From Trochalopteron elliotii (taxonomy: Eukaryota; Chordata; Aves; Passeriformes; Leiothrichidae), in NCBI GenBank assembly GCA_024734555.1, contig JANPWX010000537.1, positions 1,146,758-1,210,757 on the forward strand: a stretch of DNA of 64,000 nt, read 5' to 3'. Under the pieces are notes generated by a model. It was given only the letters and a program-made list of their open reading frames with translations, was not told the origin of the DNA and searched no databases. Position 1 is the stretch's first letter; every line of letters starts with the position of its first letter. Of the stretch, positions 1 through 12,100 are shown one piece after another. The position numbers and the translations under genes were made by a program.

Positions 1-2127
1 TGCTAAGTTATGATACCTTCCATCTGAGGATGGAAGGTATCATAACTATATAATCTACATATCTAATGTTTGGAGAAATGTAGTTACATTTATCATTATG
101 GTATCTGAGTGCAAAGAAAATTGTAAAACCAGGAAAATTATCTGACAGACAATCCACTCTCTGCTGTCCATGTTCCCAGAAACATATATGGTAGAAGTAT
201 TAGCCTTTTCCCATCTTCTGCCCTTTGGGTTTATGAACGTTGCTGTGGGAAAGTTAGTGCTGGGATACATTGTGTGCTTTCCTTAGAAAATACTAATATT
301 TAAAACAGGTCTTGGATATTTCCCAGACAGTTATGATAAAGCCCAGCTTTGTGCCCTGGCATGTCAATATTGTTCTCCTGGCAACTTCAGAATCTTTAAG
401 TAGAAGAGTCATACAGGATCACATTCACAGAATAGGAAATTATTTCTGCCAGGCAAATTAAAGCCATAGGAAACACAGAAAACAGTTAGAATCTTAAAAT
501 GCATTCTTTATCAATCCAGGTCTCAGAAAAAGTGTGTTCCAATGGCCGTTTGCTGGTTTGCAAAGCAGAGGTTTTATATTACTGTCTGCATTTTCCATTA
601 TATACATGAATTTGTAGGCTTCATGTATGAATTTGTAGATAGGAAAGTTGTTAAAAGATTACCATATTCTGGCACTAAATGACACAATTTAAATATGCAC
701 AAATCACAACCAAAGAATATCCAACTCAAGAAGTTTAGGAAAAATATAAGCAAATGAAATTATTAACTGAGCAGTGTTATAGTTTAGTAGGGGCAAAAAA
801 GAAAAATGACATGATCAAAACCGGTATGATGCCATTATACTCAAGAGAGATAAGGATAAGCAAAATATGCTTAAACCATACAAGATTTTCTTTCTCTTCA
901 TTTCTCTTCATTTTTGTTTCCTAAAATGAAAATATGCTCCTACATCCATACCCAAATGAAAAGCATAATGATGGTTTAATTTCTCTGCTTAGTATGGTCA
1001 AAAATACCTACCTAGTTTTTGCAATTGCTGGCATTCAACAGCACATTTGATGAACAGGAATAATCTCCTGCTTACTCCTTTGATCTTAGTCTGAGGAAAT
1101 CATGAGGCTTGATGGTATTCAAACTATAGGGTCCCAGGTACACCAACATCAGGAATTCTTAACTTCCCCTTGTCTTTCAACCCCCAAACCAGCAGGAAGT
1201 AACCACTAAACCAAACAAAACAGAGTGAGAACCAGAAATGAGAAACAAAATTTCAAACCCAACCTAATGAAATACATGCAACAGCTCCTATTGTTCACCT
1301 CTGCTAGGCAGACACACACTAAATACAGCAGCATTACCTGGTGGACTATGTTCTCTCATTTTATCTAATGATACAGCTTGAGCCCACCTTCTCTTAGTTT
1401 TTTACTGAACTCCTGGGCCAAGGTCTGCTGCATAGGAGCTGTTGGCCCTACATGGCCTACACCAGGATGCCAGTCCTAGCAGAAAACTCAGTTTTGCTTT
1501 TATCTGCTAACAGATAAAAAACAGACTTGGTCTCATTTTTGCTTTGTTGCAAACATCTTTCAACAAGTGGTGTCAGACAAAAAAATCAAACACTGAAAGA
1601 TAAGTATCTCTGGCCTTCAGGGGAAGAAACAAAATGACCTAAGATCTACTTGAGAAAAGCTGGTATGTGTGGAGAGAAAACATTAGATTCTATAAATGAA
1701 TGACAAAATTATCTATCAAATTATTCACCACTACTTCCTAGGGTAGCTATAAAGTCTGTATGAATGTTTTTTACTTTTTCCAAAGATAAAAGAAATATGA
1801 AACATTAAAATACTTGTGGAAGTATTCAGCCTTGCAAATGCTTCATTTTTCTGTGGTTTTGCATCATGTGTACATTACAGGTAAAACACATTTTATATTA
1901 TCAGTGACATCCCAGGACTGAACACACGCCTAAGAGTTTGAAGACCGGGATCAGAGTCTAAATTTTTTTTCTGCCAACAGGCAGGTAGGTGGAGTCTGGG
2001 ACCCAGCCCTCGTGGGCACGGCCCTGCCCGGGGAGTTTCTGGGAATTCGAGAGCAATCTCGGCCAGGCGGGGCATGGCAGGACCTTGGCCACTGCTGCCT
2101 CCCGCACCTCCTCAAGTCAATGAACCA
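1..2127. other. Upstream intergenic DNA, AT-rich, no gene seen
   Basis: No reading frame here looks like protein: the open frames are short and of random composition. The stretch holds a perfect hairpin at its left edge (separate entry), a small near-duplication around 604-640 in which atgaatttgtag occurs twice, and a GC-richer patch at about 1,980-2,110 just before a CR1 copy. I cannot assign a function to the rest. Confidence 0.6.
6..47. repeat. Perfect 19-bp inverted repeat with 4-nt loop
   Basis: Bases 6-24 are the exact reverse complement of bases 29-47, separated by the loop tgag (25-28). Pairing stops at both outer ends (5/48, 4/49 and 3/50 do not pair), so this is a discrete hairpin and not a mirror-image assembly edge. 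The transcript of either strand would fold into a perfect stem. No function is known to me. Confidence 0.9.
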
Positions 2128-2775
2128 CAAAATCGCAGAATTGTCAGCACAGAATCACAGAATTGGTAGGGACCTCTGGAGATCATCTGGTCCAATCTCC
2201 CTGACAAGGCAGGGCCACCTAGAGAAGGTGGTATAGGAACGTGGGCATATGGGTTTTGAATGTCTCCAGTGAGGGAGATTCCACGACCTCCCTGGGCAGC
2301 CTGTTCCAGTGCTCTGTCATCCTCAATGTGAAAAATTCTTCCTTACGTTGAAGTGAAACTTTCTGTGTTTCAGTTCATAGCCATTGCTCCTCGTTCTGTC
2401 ACTGGGCACCACTGAGAAGAGCCTGACACCATCTAACTGACAGCCTCCTTTGGGATATTTATATGCATTAATGTGATCCCCCGTCAGTGTTCTCTAGATT
2501 AAACAGGCCCAGCTGCTGCAGTCTCTCCTCATGAAAGAGATGCTCCAGACCCCAAAGGATCTTTATGGCCCTCCACTGGATCCTCTCCAGTAGCTCTTTG
2601 TCTCTTGTTCTGAGGAGCCCAGAACTCAACACAGCGCTCCAGACGTCGCCTCACCAGGGCCGAGTAGAGGGGCAGGACCGCGCCCCATGACCTGCCGGCC
2701 ACATTCTTCCCCATGCACCCCAGGTTACCACTGGCCCTCCTTGGCCTCAAGGGCATACTCGCATTATAGCCCGAG
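2128..2775 (-). mobile_element. CR1 LINE 3' fragment next to the TES promoter
   Basis: Read on the minus strand this is the 3' part of a CR1 non-LTR retrotransposon: end of the reverse-transcriptase reading frame, then the short 3' UTR. The 3' end lies on the left, where agaatcacagaatt and aatcgcagaatt are complements of the ATTCTGTGATT repeats that end CR1 elements. Hallmark blocks follow: a gggacctctggagatcatct-like block, cctccctgggcagcctgttcc (complement of the conserved EHWNRLP-type coding stretch) and caccactgagaagagcctg. It is 5'-truncated as usual, and the truncation lies about 145 bp from the first conserved 18-bp promoter module of TES. The right edge is uncertain by about 30 bp. 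Confidence 0.9.
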
Positions 2776-2920
2776 ATTTCCTCTTTTCTCATGCTTCGGG
2801 AGGCTCCGCATTTGCAGACGTCTGTACCCGCAGGGTAGAGACCGCACCAGCGCCGCCTTCTCCATGACCTCCCGCCCCGCCGGGGCTGACTCAAGGCCGG
2901 GCCGGGGCGGGTCCGGACCG

Positions 2921-2970
2921 GGCGGGGATTGGCTGCCGGGCCGGCGGCGGCCGGCGGGGATTGGCTGCCG
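2921..2970 (+). promoter_or_regulatory. Duplicated GC-box/inverted CCAAT module
   Basis: Two exact 18-bp copies (2921-2938 and 2953-2970) of ggcggggattggctgccg sit 32 bp apart, close to three helical turns, so both ATTGG cores (2928-2932 and 2960-2964) would face the same side of the DNA. NF-Y sites in tandem at about this spacing are common in TATA-less promoters. The factor assignment is inferred from the motif. Confidence 0.75.
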
Positions 2971-3086
2971 CGCGGCCTTTGTTCGGCTGCAGCCACTGCC
3001 GCAGGGCAGCGGAAGTTTGAGCGCTGCGGAGCGCGCGAGCGGAGATTCGTCTGAGGGAGCTGCTCCGCAGTCGGACCCGCCCCGCC

Positions 3087-3113
3087 ATGAACCTGGAGAA
3101 TAAAGTGAAGAAG
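3087..3113 (+). CDS. TES: TES coding exon 1 (residues 1-9)
   Basis: Nine codons, MNLENKVKK, end at the donor AAG|GTAAGG (intron from 3114), phase 0. Human testin has Asp where this has Asn at residue 2. The start context is gccATGa: a purine at -3 but A at +4, so moderate rather than optimal. The exon lies inside the CpG island. Confidence 0.95.
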
Positions 3114-6100
3114 GTAAGGTGGGCTTGCCCGCCGCGTTATCTGCCGCGCACGCTGGTGTCCGCTCTCTGGGGAGCGGCGGACCCGGCTCGTCGCTGCAGC
3201 CCCCGCGGGGACCGCCCTGGGGTCGCTCCCCGGGTGCCGGGATCAGCCCTTCCCGGCGCCCCCCGCTTGCCGCCCGGGCCCCGGGGAGGCGGGAGTGCTG
3301 TCTGCCGGGTACCCCCGGTGCGCATACGGCTGGGCTGCCTCGCTGCTCCCGACCGTGGGTAGTCGCCGCAGTTGGTGCCCCAGGTGGGGAGGTACCGCGG
3401 TTCTGACATGCAAGTCAGAACCCAGTAAACACCTGAGATCCGATAGTTGTTTTTATGTACGTGCGCTGTGTATGTAGGTATGCAGCTTAAAAGCAGACAA
3501 GTCGCTGTTTGTGGTTATGTTAATGATTAATTTCAGAGCTATGATGTGACTGACTCCTTACAAGTGTGTTATTAGCGTTCCTATGGATTACCCCCTTTGA
3601 GGGAGAAGCCTGGGCTTGATTTTTCTTTCTTTTTAAAGGTGTATTGACTAGTTAGTTGCGTCAAACTGGTAGGAAACAAAAGGTAAGTAAAAGAAAGCAA
3701 TAGGTAGTCCAATTGTATTGACTCTCTTTCCAAAACTCACCATTTAAAACTTCCTATGGGAAACTGACTTCATGTGGGATACTCATGTAAGTCTTTGCTT
3801 CTAGTTCTTTCACAAACTAAATGTAGTGCTAAAGCACTGACTTTTTTAAATTAAAAACTTATTCGTACTCTCTGTTTTGATACTATTTGATAAAGGGAAA
3901 AGGAGCTTTATATGTGAACACAGCTTAAATCTATACATAATGTTCATTGGTCTGTGAAAAGTAGGCTTTTGAAATGCATGTTGTATGAATGTGAGTGGGG
4001 TTCATTCCTAAGTTGTTTTATTTAAAGGTGGCAACTTGTTTTGAAATGCACATATGCACTTTTGTATACCTGTGTGCTTTCCAACTTGCAGGCTAGAAAC
4101 TGACTTGGGGGTGGAAGTAGGTGTGTAATGTGGAAGGCTACCTGTTAAGGCTGAATCCTAGCAATGATTAGCTTTGAGCTGCAGTTTGCTTCCAGTGAGG
4201 TTACCACACGATAATGTCACTTGGGTGAGGATCCTGCTTTGGAGGAACTGCCTATCTCATCCCAGTCATTCATTAGGCCATCAGCTTATAGAGGGGTGTA
4301 GCTAAGTACTATCACTGTCTTTAGAAGCTAGGGGTGTGCACAGGGTTGTTCCCCTTGTGTGACTCCTTGATGCAATGAAAATAAGCTTCTTGAGTAGGTT
4401 TGCTCACATTTTCTAAGCACAATTTAAAATTTAACCTTGATGGCATCACAGAGCTTGTTTGCTGGAAGTTTTTCGAACTCCAGGAGGTGAGATGCATATT
4501 TGTGGAAGATAGAGCATTTCAATTCAGAATTTATTCATCTAAAGAGAAAATAAATACGGGGTGTAAAATGACTGATAAAATTCTGCAGATAATGGAGTCT
4601 TGGTTTGAGTGAACTTGTAGTTGCTGAACATCTGCTTTAAACTGCACTGTAAGTATTGGGTAGCTGTGTGTGTTTGAAATTTATTTGACTATTTTTGTCA
4701 TATTTTCTTTGTTCATCTTTTACTTCTCTTGCTCATCAACTTTGAAAATTCCTGAAGACACGCCTGAACTTGTTCAGCTAGACACAGAAGCTAGTGCCAT
4801 AGAAGAAACCATCAAAGCTCTGTTTAATGAAAGTACTATTTCTGTTGTGCTCTGCTTTAGTATTAATATGCAGAGATGTCTATGATTTGAAAAACTTCAT
4901 GTTTTCTCTGTTTCTACTATATGTATATTCAGAAAACTAATTCTGTTATTGTGCTGTTCCCTCTCCCTTGCTCACATTTTCTGCTCATCTTCTTTGTATC
5001 TTGGATGGAGCTCATTTTCCAGGAGAACAGAAGAGGCTCTGTGAAAGTCCCTGTGGGGAGGACTGGGAAGCTTTGCTAGGTACCAGTGAGTTTGGTACAA
5101 AATTGTTCTCTTTTGATTGTTAAGATTTATTTAATCAAAACTTCTTGGATTCTGTACACTGAATAGAATGTTTATGGCAACCCTGGACAACTGTGTATCT
5201 TCCTTTTCTGTCCTTTAATTCCAATTCTCAACCTGTTTATTATCTTTTTTCTTCTACGTTTTTTGCCAACTTCCTTCTTTCTTGAAGAGTGGAAGAAAAT
5301 TCTGAGACGTTTCCAGTCAAGATTATCAAAACCAGTAAACTACTTGGCTTTTAGAAGAAACTCGTCCTGAGGTGGAGATGCCTGTGTCAGATTTTTAGTC
5401 CATCAGCAGCAATGGATTGCTTTACCACATGCTGTAGTTCTCACCCGTCTTTATCTTGCACCCTGAAGCAAAATAGCTTGAGTTCTCTTACAAAATGTGC
5501 TTTGTACTTTATGTAACTTTTATTTTGTAGTGACTTATATGTATTTATTGCCTGGGAAGTAACCTGGTAAACATTACAGACTGGGGAGTGTATAACCTGC
5601 CTGTTGGGCAGGAAGTTCTTAGAACCCTGGGCAGAAGAAAGCAGGAATTGTCACGTTGTCCCTAGAGAAGTAATTCCATTGCATTTTTGAAGTCTCGGTT
5701 TCGATGCTGGCTGTTCTGTAGCCCTGGTGTTCAGCAGAGCAGAAGGAAGTTAATGCCTGTTGGAGCAGAATGCGGGTGGAGGCTCAGACACTCAGGGCTG
5801 TAGAAAAGCTTCTTCCCCTACATACAAGTGCTGATTTATAACGGTACAGGGTAATATATTGGGATGTTTTCTGTTTCCGGAAAACCTGATAGGTGAAGTT
5901 TCCAAGGTGGCATTCCTAAGATTTCTCTTAAGTGTCAGTAATCCATGAGTCCATTCTTCAGTTTTGAGCTTCTGTATTGTCTCTTTGGAAAGCTGCTACA
6001 TACACTTATATCTACATGCCTAGGTTTGTATGAAGGAAAAAAGCACTCAGAGAAGGTCTGTTTTCATTGTTGATAGCGGGTTTGGTGGGGTTTTTTTTCC

Positions 6101-9100
6101 TCCAAATGTAACAGTTCTAGCACAGTCTGTCTGACTGGAATTGCTTCTCTCCAGTACAAGACCACTAGGAATCCAACAATGTACGTGTTCTTCAGCAGGA
6201 AAAGCTACTGGCCCATCTACCACAATTTCTAACTTTTCATCCTTTTAGCAGTGGATTCCATATATATTTGCTGCCCATGACAGAAAAGCAGCAGTCCTGT
6301 TTAGTGTACCCCTCTTAGGGAATCTTAAGGGCACAATTACTTTGGCTCAGACTTGTAGTTTTAACTTCAATTTGGTTGCTTTCATGTATTGTAACACTCA
6401 TCTTGCTGTCCTAACAAGTGGCTAAAGGAATTAGTAATACAATATAACCAGATGTCTTGTCTGAATCCTGGGCTCTGGGTGACCACAGCCTGCCAGAAAC
6501 AGAAATTTCAGCATGAACTTCCTCTACTGAGCACTATATATGCAGAACATATGCAAATGTGTGGAAAAACATGTTAATTTTGTAGTCACTTCACCATGCT
6601 TTTTAGAGCTATTAAATAACTGGCAAACATCTAGGCAGTGAATAGTGTCTTTTTGGCTGCCTTGTGAATACTAAGTCTGAGACTTTCCTGGTCTGTTACA
6701 ATTTATCTTTCAAGGGCATGAGGAGTTTATGGGAAGTTGTACAGTTTTCTCCTTTTTCTCAGGAGGAATTGGATTTGCTTTTGCATTTGAGGATCATGAA
6801 GATAGTGTTTGTATAAAACAATTGCACAACAGAGCTAAAGGGCAAAAACAGTAGCTCCAGCTTGGAAAGTACTTGTGCAAGAAACAGACCACTCCTTCTC
6901 CCAAATACAATATGTGCTGTGTTCTCAAACATTGCTTTGAGGCTATAGGGAAAATGAAGATTTAATGCTTTGTGTTGAATACTCTAGCAGAACTCTGTTC
7001 TGGCAGCCTGGATTCCTGCCCTGTCTGCCACCTCTGTGAACTTGGTAAAATGAATCAGTGGGTCATGGTCATGCTTCTCAGTCCTGCTGGCAGCATGGTC
7101 TCATGCTTCACTAAAGAAAATAAGAAGCTGGCAGTGAGTCTGTTCTATATAAACTTTCACAGTATAATACTTGCTTTATAGAAAGAACTTTGCATGTGAT
7201 GGAGAAGGGGCAGGGCAGTTTGGGGGGAAGAGGTGCAGCTTTTCTAATGTGGAATTTGTGCGTGGGTTATTTTTCAATGGCATGAGACTTAGTTTGTTCT
7301 GTTACACTTGGAAAACCAAACACTGAGTGCTTTAGACATTGCTAAGTCAACAACTGGAATGATCTTTGATAAATGAACGGTGAATAAAGTATGTATAGGA
7401 GTAAAGTCAACTTTTCTGTGTTTTGCAAAGCATGATTTAATAATGTCTGCTGGGCTGCACTTCCTGTTGAGGTCACTGTTTGTTTTGGTGTTACTGCTAT
7501 GGAAACCCATTATCGTAGATCTTTTTTGCTGTTTCATATGTATAGTAAGATCAAGGAAATACACTTTTATTCAGGGGTGAGTTTTGCGTGCAGGTGGAAG
7601 AGTGAAACCTTTTATGTAGATGTGAGAGGGACTACTTCAGTTTTGTTCACAAGGAAACTAATTAACTGCTTCCTGCATATGCTGTGGGGTTTGAGGGGGT
7701 TTTTTCCCCATCAAAGTTTAAAAAAAAAAAAAGTGAATAATTTTTTGGAGTATCTGTCTGAATCCACACCTCTAGTTAATATTTTGTCCAGCCTCCCTGG
7801 ATAGCAGCTTGGCAAATATGGCAAGGCTAAATTAAACTTTGCCTTTTCCTTTTTTTTTTCCTATGGCATAAGTACTCCCCAGGTATCTGACTATAAAATG
7901 TCATGAAATACCTGAATAGCAAGTCAAGAAACTCTTTGAATCCAGGACTGCATGACTTTTAAGATCAGATGAAACTTTCTTGGATAGGATATAATTATAA
8001 GCCAATTATTTTACAGCAAGGGGGAAAAATAACTTATTTTCAGTTACAGTGTTCTGTCATAAAAGTAACACAGATCTGCTTCTTCAGTTGTTCCTGGAAA
8101 AAAAAGAGAGAAATGTAAGAGTAATTGTGAGTAGCAGTTGTCAATGAAATTTTGTTGGTAAAAGTTGCTTAAAATTACTTTTTTTTACTTCAAGAAAGTA
8201 TACTGAACCTGTCATGCAAATTGTATAATAATCTTCTTCCTAGCCAATACAAATTTTACAGTTATAAGGGTGTAGATGTAAATATCTATAATGTTGTGTC
8301 TTTTAAGATTGTAAAATGCAATCTAAATGGATATGCATCTTTCACTTACGTATAACTGAAATGTACCTGTATGTGTGTGTGTATGTGTGTATATATATAA
8401 TGCATGATTTTTTATAGGGGTGTATATGTACAAACCCCCCTAATATATAGGTTTTGCTGATGACCAACGTTGGTGGGGTTCTTTTAGGTCCTGGGGACCT
8501 TCAGGAAGAGCAAGGCTGTTAAGATAAAAGCAGGTTACACCTGTTACCTAGTGTCTTAAACTTGGTCAAATGAACAGGTCAGGGGAGTGAGGAGGCTTCT
8601 GTCATGACATTTCTAGGACACACCAGATCTAACTGTACTTCAGCACTGCTGTGTGTGTGTTTCTGGTTTTGTTGAGGATTTTTTGTTGTTTTTAAAGTCT
8701 GCCTAATGCTTTATTTTTGCCTTGTTTTCAGTCTGAGGTTGTCTAGCTACAGCTCTTAAAAGCAGATGAAAAGCATGCACTTTTCTGCAAGACTAAAGTT
8801 CCTAAAAAATGAATGTGTAGGTTTCCAGGTCTGCTCATCAAAACCTAATGTTAGAGGACACAACTAGGTGAGGGTGCTGATGTCAAAACAAAATACATGG
8901 AGTATTGTGAAAATGCCTGTGCAGTGCTGGATGATGGATAGTGTTGTATTGGAGGTTTACAGATAGTGTTACAGTGTGTGTCAGCTGCATTCAAACTTAG
9001 CTGGTATAATGCTGGACTTGGAGAATAAACAACACTTGTTTTCTATCCAGCTGAGGTATCTTTAATAGCTGGTAGCCTTTTGAGGGTACACTATGTAGCA

Positions 9101-12100
9101 GTGTTTTAAATATTTAAATTCTGACGTATTTGATATTTAGTAAAAGATAGCACAATAAAATAAATTCCTGGGACTTGTGTACTCAGGCTGCTGCAGCTCT
9201 TTGATTTATTCTTCTCCCTGCCCTGCCCAGATCATCTTCCAAATATTTTTCTTGGATACAGCCACTTTTTGGCATCCTTCTTTCTGTGCAAAATGGACTT
9301 CTGTACTCAGGTTTCTTAATTCCATTTAACTTTTCCCTAAATCAAAATGCATATTAAAAAAACTCAGGGTCACACTTGCCATCAATTTTAATAGACTTGT
9401 TAAAAACAAATATAAAGTGGTTCATGGGATACTGCTCTTTGTTTCAGATCCGATTTTTTTTTTCCTTCTCATATAGTGTCTGTCAAAGTTTTATAAGAAC
9501 ATTGTCCAGATATTCATATGTCTTTTGTAGTGGTTTGGTCTTTTTGTCATTCTGGAATCGTAAGAAGTACCATTGGTCTTCTGTTTTTAAAGTCTAAATG
9601 CTGTGGCCTATTTTAATTTTCCACTTACTGTGTTTCCCTGCTAGAGAAGACTTTTGGTGGTACAGAATATATAGATGGTACAGCAACAGAGCATGCACAG
9701 CAATGAGATTTCTCATTTTTGGGGGGTTGTTTGTTTGTTTGTTTGTCCTTCCTGCTTTACCTTCCCTTCTTTGAAAGTGCCTAAAGCACATTAAGATGTA
9801 CTAGAAATCTGTTGTGCTCTTACAGGTGATCAAATTCCCACTCAAACATCCAACTAGATCAATAATTAACTAATCTTCAAACCAGAACATTCCTAGGATT
9901 TTATGGTAAATCCAAGAATAGCTTTAACATGGATCACTTCAGTTCCTGCTTGAAGCACTGAAGAGCACAGAACAAATATCTGCAAAAAGGATAGTGAAGA
10001 GGATTTAGTTCTAATCTGAGGCTCACTGTTAATGGTTGCATTCTCACTGTACAGCCACATCCTTTCAAATTCTGGAGGGATCTGTAACATTGGAATGGTT
10101 TTTGATCTTTTGCAGAGGCTAAGTACCAGTATTGTGTCTTCCTGTCTGGCAGAATGAAGCTCACCTGTCTGGTGGTACAGGAGTCCTCTTGGAGTGAGGA
10201 AGGAAAAGCAGCTGATGAAGCCTGAGTTAATTCTGGTTTCCTGGTGGGACTGAGGAGATAAGAAATGTTCAATAAACTTAAGAATAAACCATTCTGACAA
10301 GCCAGGTTTCAGCTATTTCATAGGAACTGCTGTTTATCTTCTGAACAAACTCTTGGACACTTGAATACGATCATTTGGGTTTTTAAGATGATAGTAAAGC
10401 TTCTGTACATGACTCCTTACTGTGAAGTCAGCCAGCTTTTGTCACTAGATTCCAGTGTCAACTGAGATGGGGCAATCTTTCACTAATTGTCACTTGGCTG
10501 TAAGCACTTAGAACTTCTTGCCCTTGGGTACTGTGTGATATTGAAAGCAATGCACAATGGATTATCTCAGTCATAGTTTTATCATCTTCTGTACTCAGGC
10601 TGTTTAAATCAGGTGTTTTGGTAGTACCAGATGGGTTTGGTTAGCTTTTGCTGTAAAATGAAAATTAATGTCAGCAGATAGACAGGAACCTTCAGGCAGT
10701 GTTTCAGCTGAACTATCTGTGCCGTTTCTCCCACGACTCTATTTATGGGGAAAATTAGTTCCCTGCTATTCTCAGGTACACATTACCTCTCCAGTGCTCA
10801 GCCTGCTCTGTATCTCTGGGTGCTTCTGCTTGGAGCTGGCCATGTTCTGCATGGGGATAGGTATGGGTAGCTTTAAAGAAGCACCACACTGCAGTTTTCT
10901 AATTTCCTAAGCTGAATTGGCTGCTGAATTGGCTGCTGAAGAAGAAAGTAATTTCTGAGGCTGATGCTTTCTTACAGCTGAAGGATGTCTTGCTACAGGA
11001 CTCTGGAGAAATATGTGTAATGCACCGACTTCTGGATAAGAATAGTCCACAGTGCTTTTGAGTTTGGCTATTTTATATCTTAATTTTTGGCAAGCAGCCA
11101 TGTAGTTTCTCTGTCAGAACAACGGCTGAGGCTGTGTGTGCATCTAGAATCACATGTAATTGGTTTTTAGTGTGCCTTTCAGTCTTGAGCTAAACCTTTT
11201 CCATAAGTTGCCCAGACATTCGTATAGAAAGGTAATTCCCTTCTTTCTGGTTCATAGCAAACTGAAAAACCTGTTTCCAAACAAGTCTCTCTCATTTGCT
11301 AATTCAATTTATTTGTCTTGAGCTGCACAAGTATTTGCATAATAATGTGCTCTTTATTTCTGGGGAGGGAATGTAGAATGCTGTATTTCTGAAGAAATCT
11401 GCAGTAAGACTACTGGCTGTGAAAGTGCAAGTGGACTGGCTGGTTGTTGTCCCTGTAGTCTGGAGAGGGTATGTTCTGGGCGGAGCTTGTAAATAGCACA
11501 TATTTCCTCTCCTTAATTTGTTTCTGACGAGGTGGGTTTTTTTTTCTTAAAAAAAAAACCCACCCTTAAATGTTGAGAGGCTTGGAAATGATAGTTAAAA
11601 TGGTTTTTGCAATTTTTTAATACTTCAGACTTGAATTTCAGATTCTGCTTTGGGAATTCTTGAAATGCCAAGCTTATTTCTCCGTAGTATAAAACAGTAC
11701 TCTCTAAACAAGTGATCCTATGTTCTAAACCTTCTAATTGCAATAATAATGAGTTTATCATAATTTCCCTTTCTTCTCATTCCTCTTTTTTTAAAGGAAG
11801 GGAGAGCCTGAACATAAAGAAGTAATGGCAGTTTGTAACGGAAATAGCAGCAAGAGAGAATGGGTTAATGTTGTCTTTTGGGGGTGGGATGGGGGATAGA
11901 TAGGGGTTTTGTGGGAGTTTTGTTTGTTTATTAGGGCAGTGCAGTCATATATTAACAACTTTTTAGAGAGGATGACATTAAAAACTGGACAAACAACACC
12001 AAACAAAAAACCTCTCTTTCTTCTCCCCCAAAGCCCCAAAAAAAACTAGTGGTTGTGTGTTTTTTCCCTTTAGAAAACATCCTGGATAACGTCTTGGTCT

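Larger units (their letters stand above)
2780..3420 (+). promoter_or_regulatory. TES: TES CpG-island promoter
   Basis: This is the only strongly CpG-dense, GC-rich block in the window, and it surrounds the first coding exon. It contains several GC boxes (gggcgg/ccgccc; for example around 2,868-2,880 and 2,903-2,926) and no TATA box at a sensible distance, as is typical of dispersed housekeeping-type promoters. Two identical modules, ggcggggattggctgccg, lie at 2921-2938 and 2953-2970; each joins a GC box to an inverted CCAAT box (ATTGG, the NF-Y core). Transcription probably starts between about 2,975 and 3,050, giving a short 5' UTR; the exact start cannot be read from sequence. The human TES promoter is also a CpG island. 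Confidence 0.8.

Noticed and set aside
2529..2996. Minus-strand open frame of 155 codons
   Set aside because: It spans reversed CR1 sequence and the CpG island; the openness comes from high GC content. No domain is visible.
8455..8505. Short palindromes (ccaacgttgg and aggtcc/ggacct) close together
   Set aside because: Stems of 5-6 bp are expected by chance.
9893..10300. Two overlapping minus-strand open frames (135 and 112 codons) in TES intron 1
   Set aside because: Two frames are open over the same bases, the composition is random-like, and there are no splice or promoter signals.
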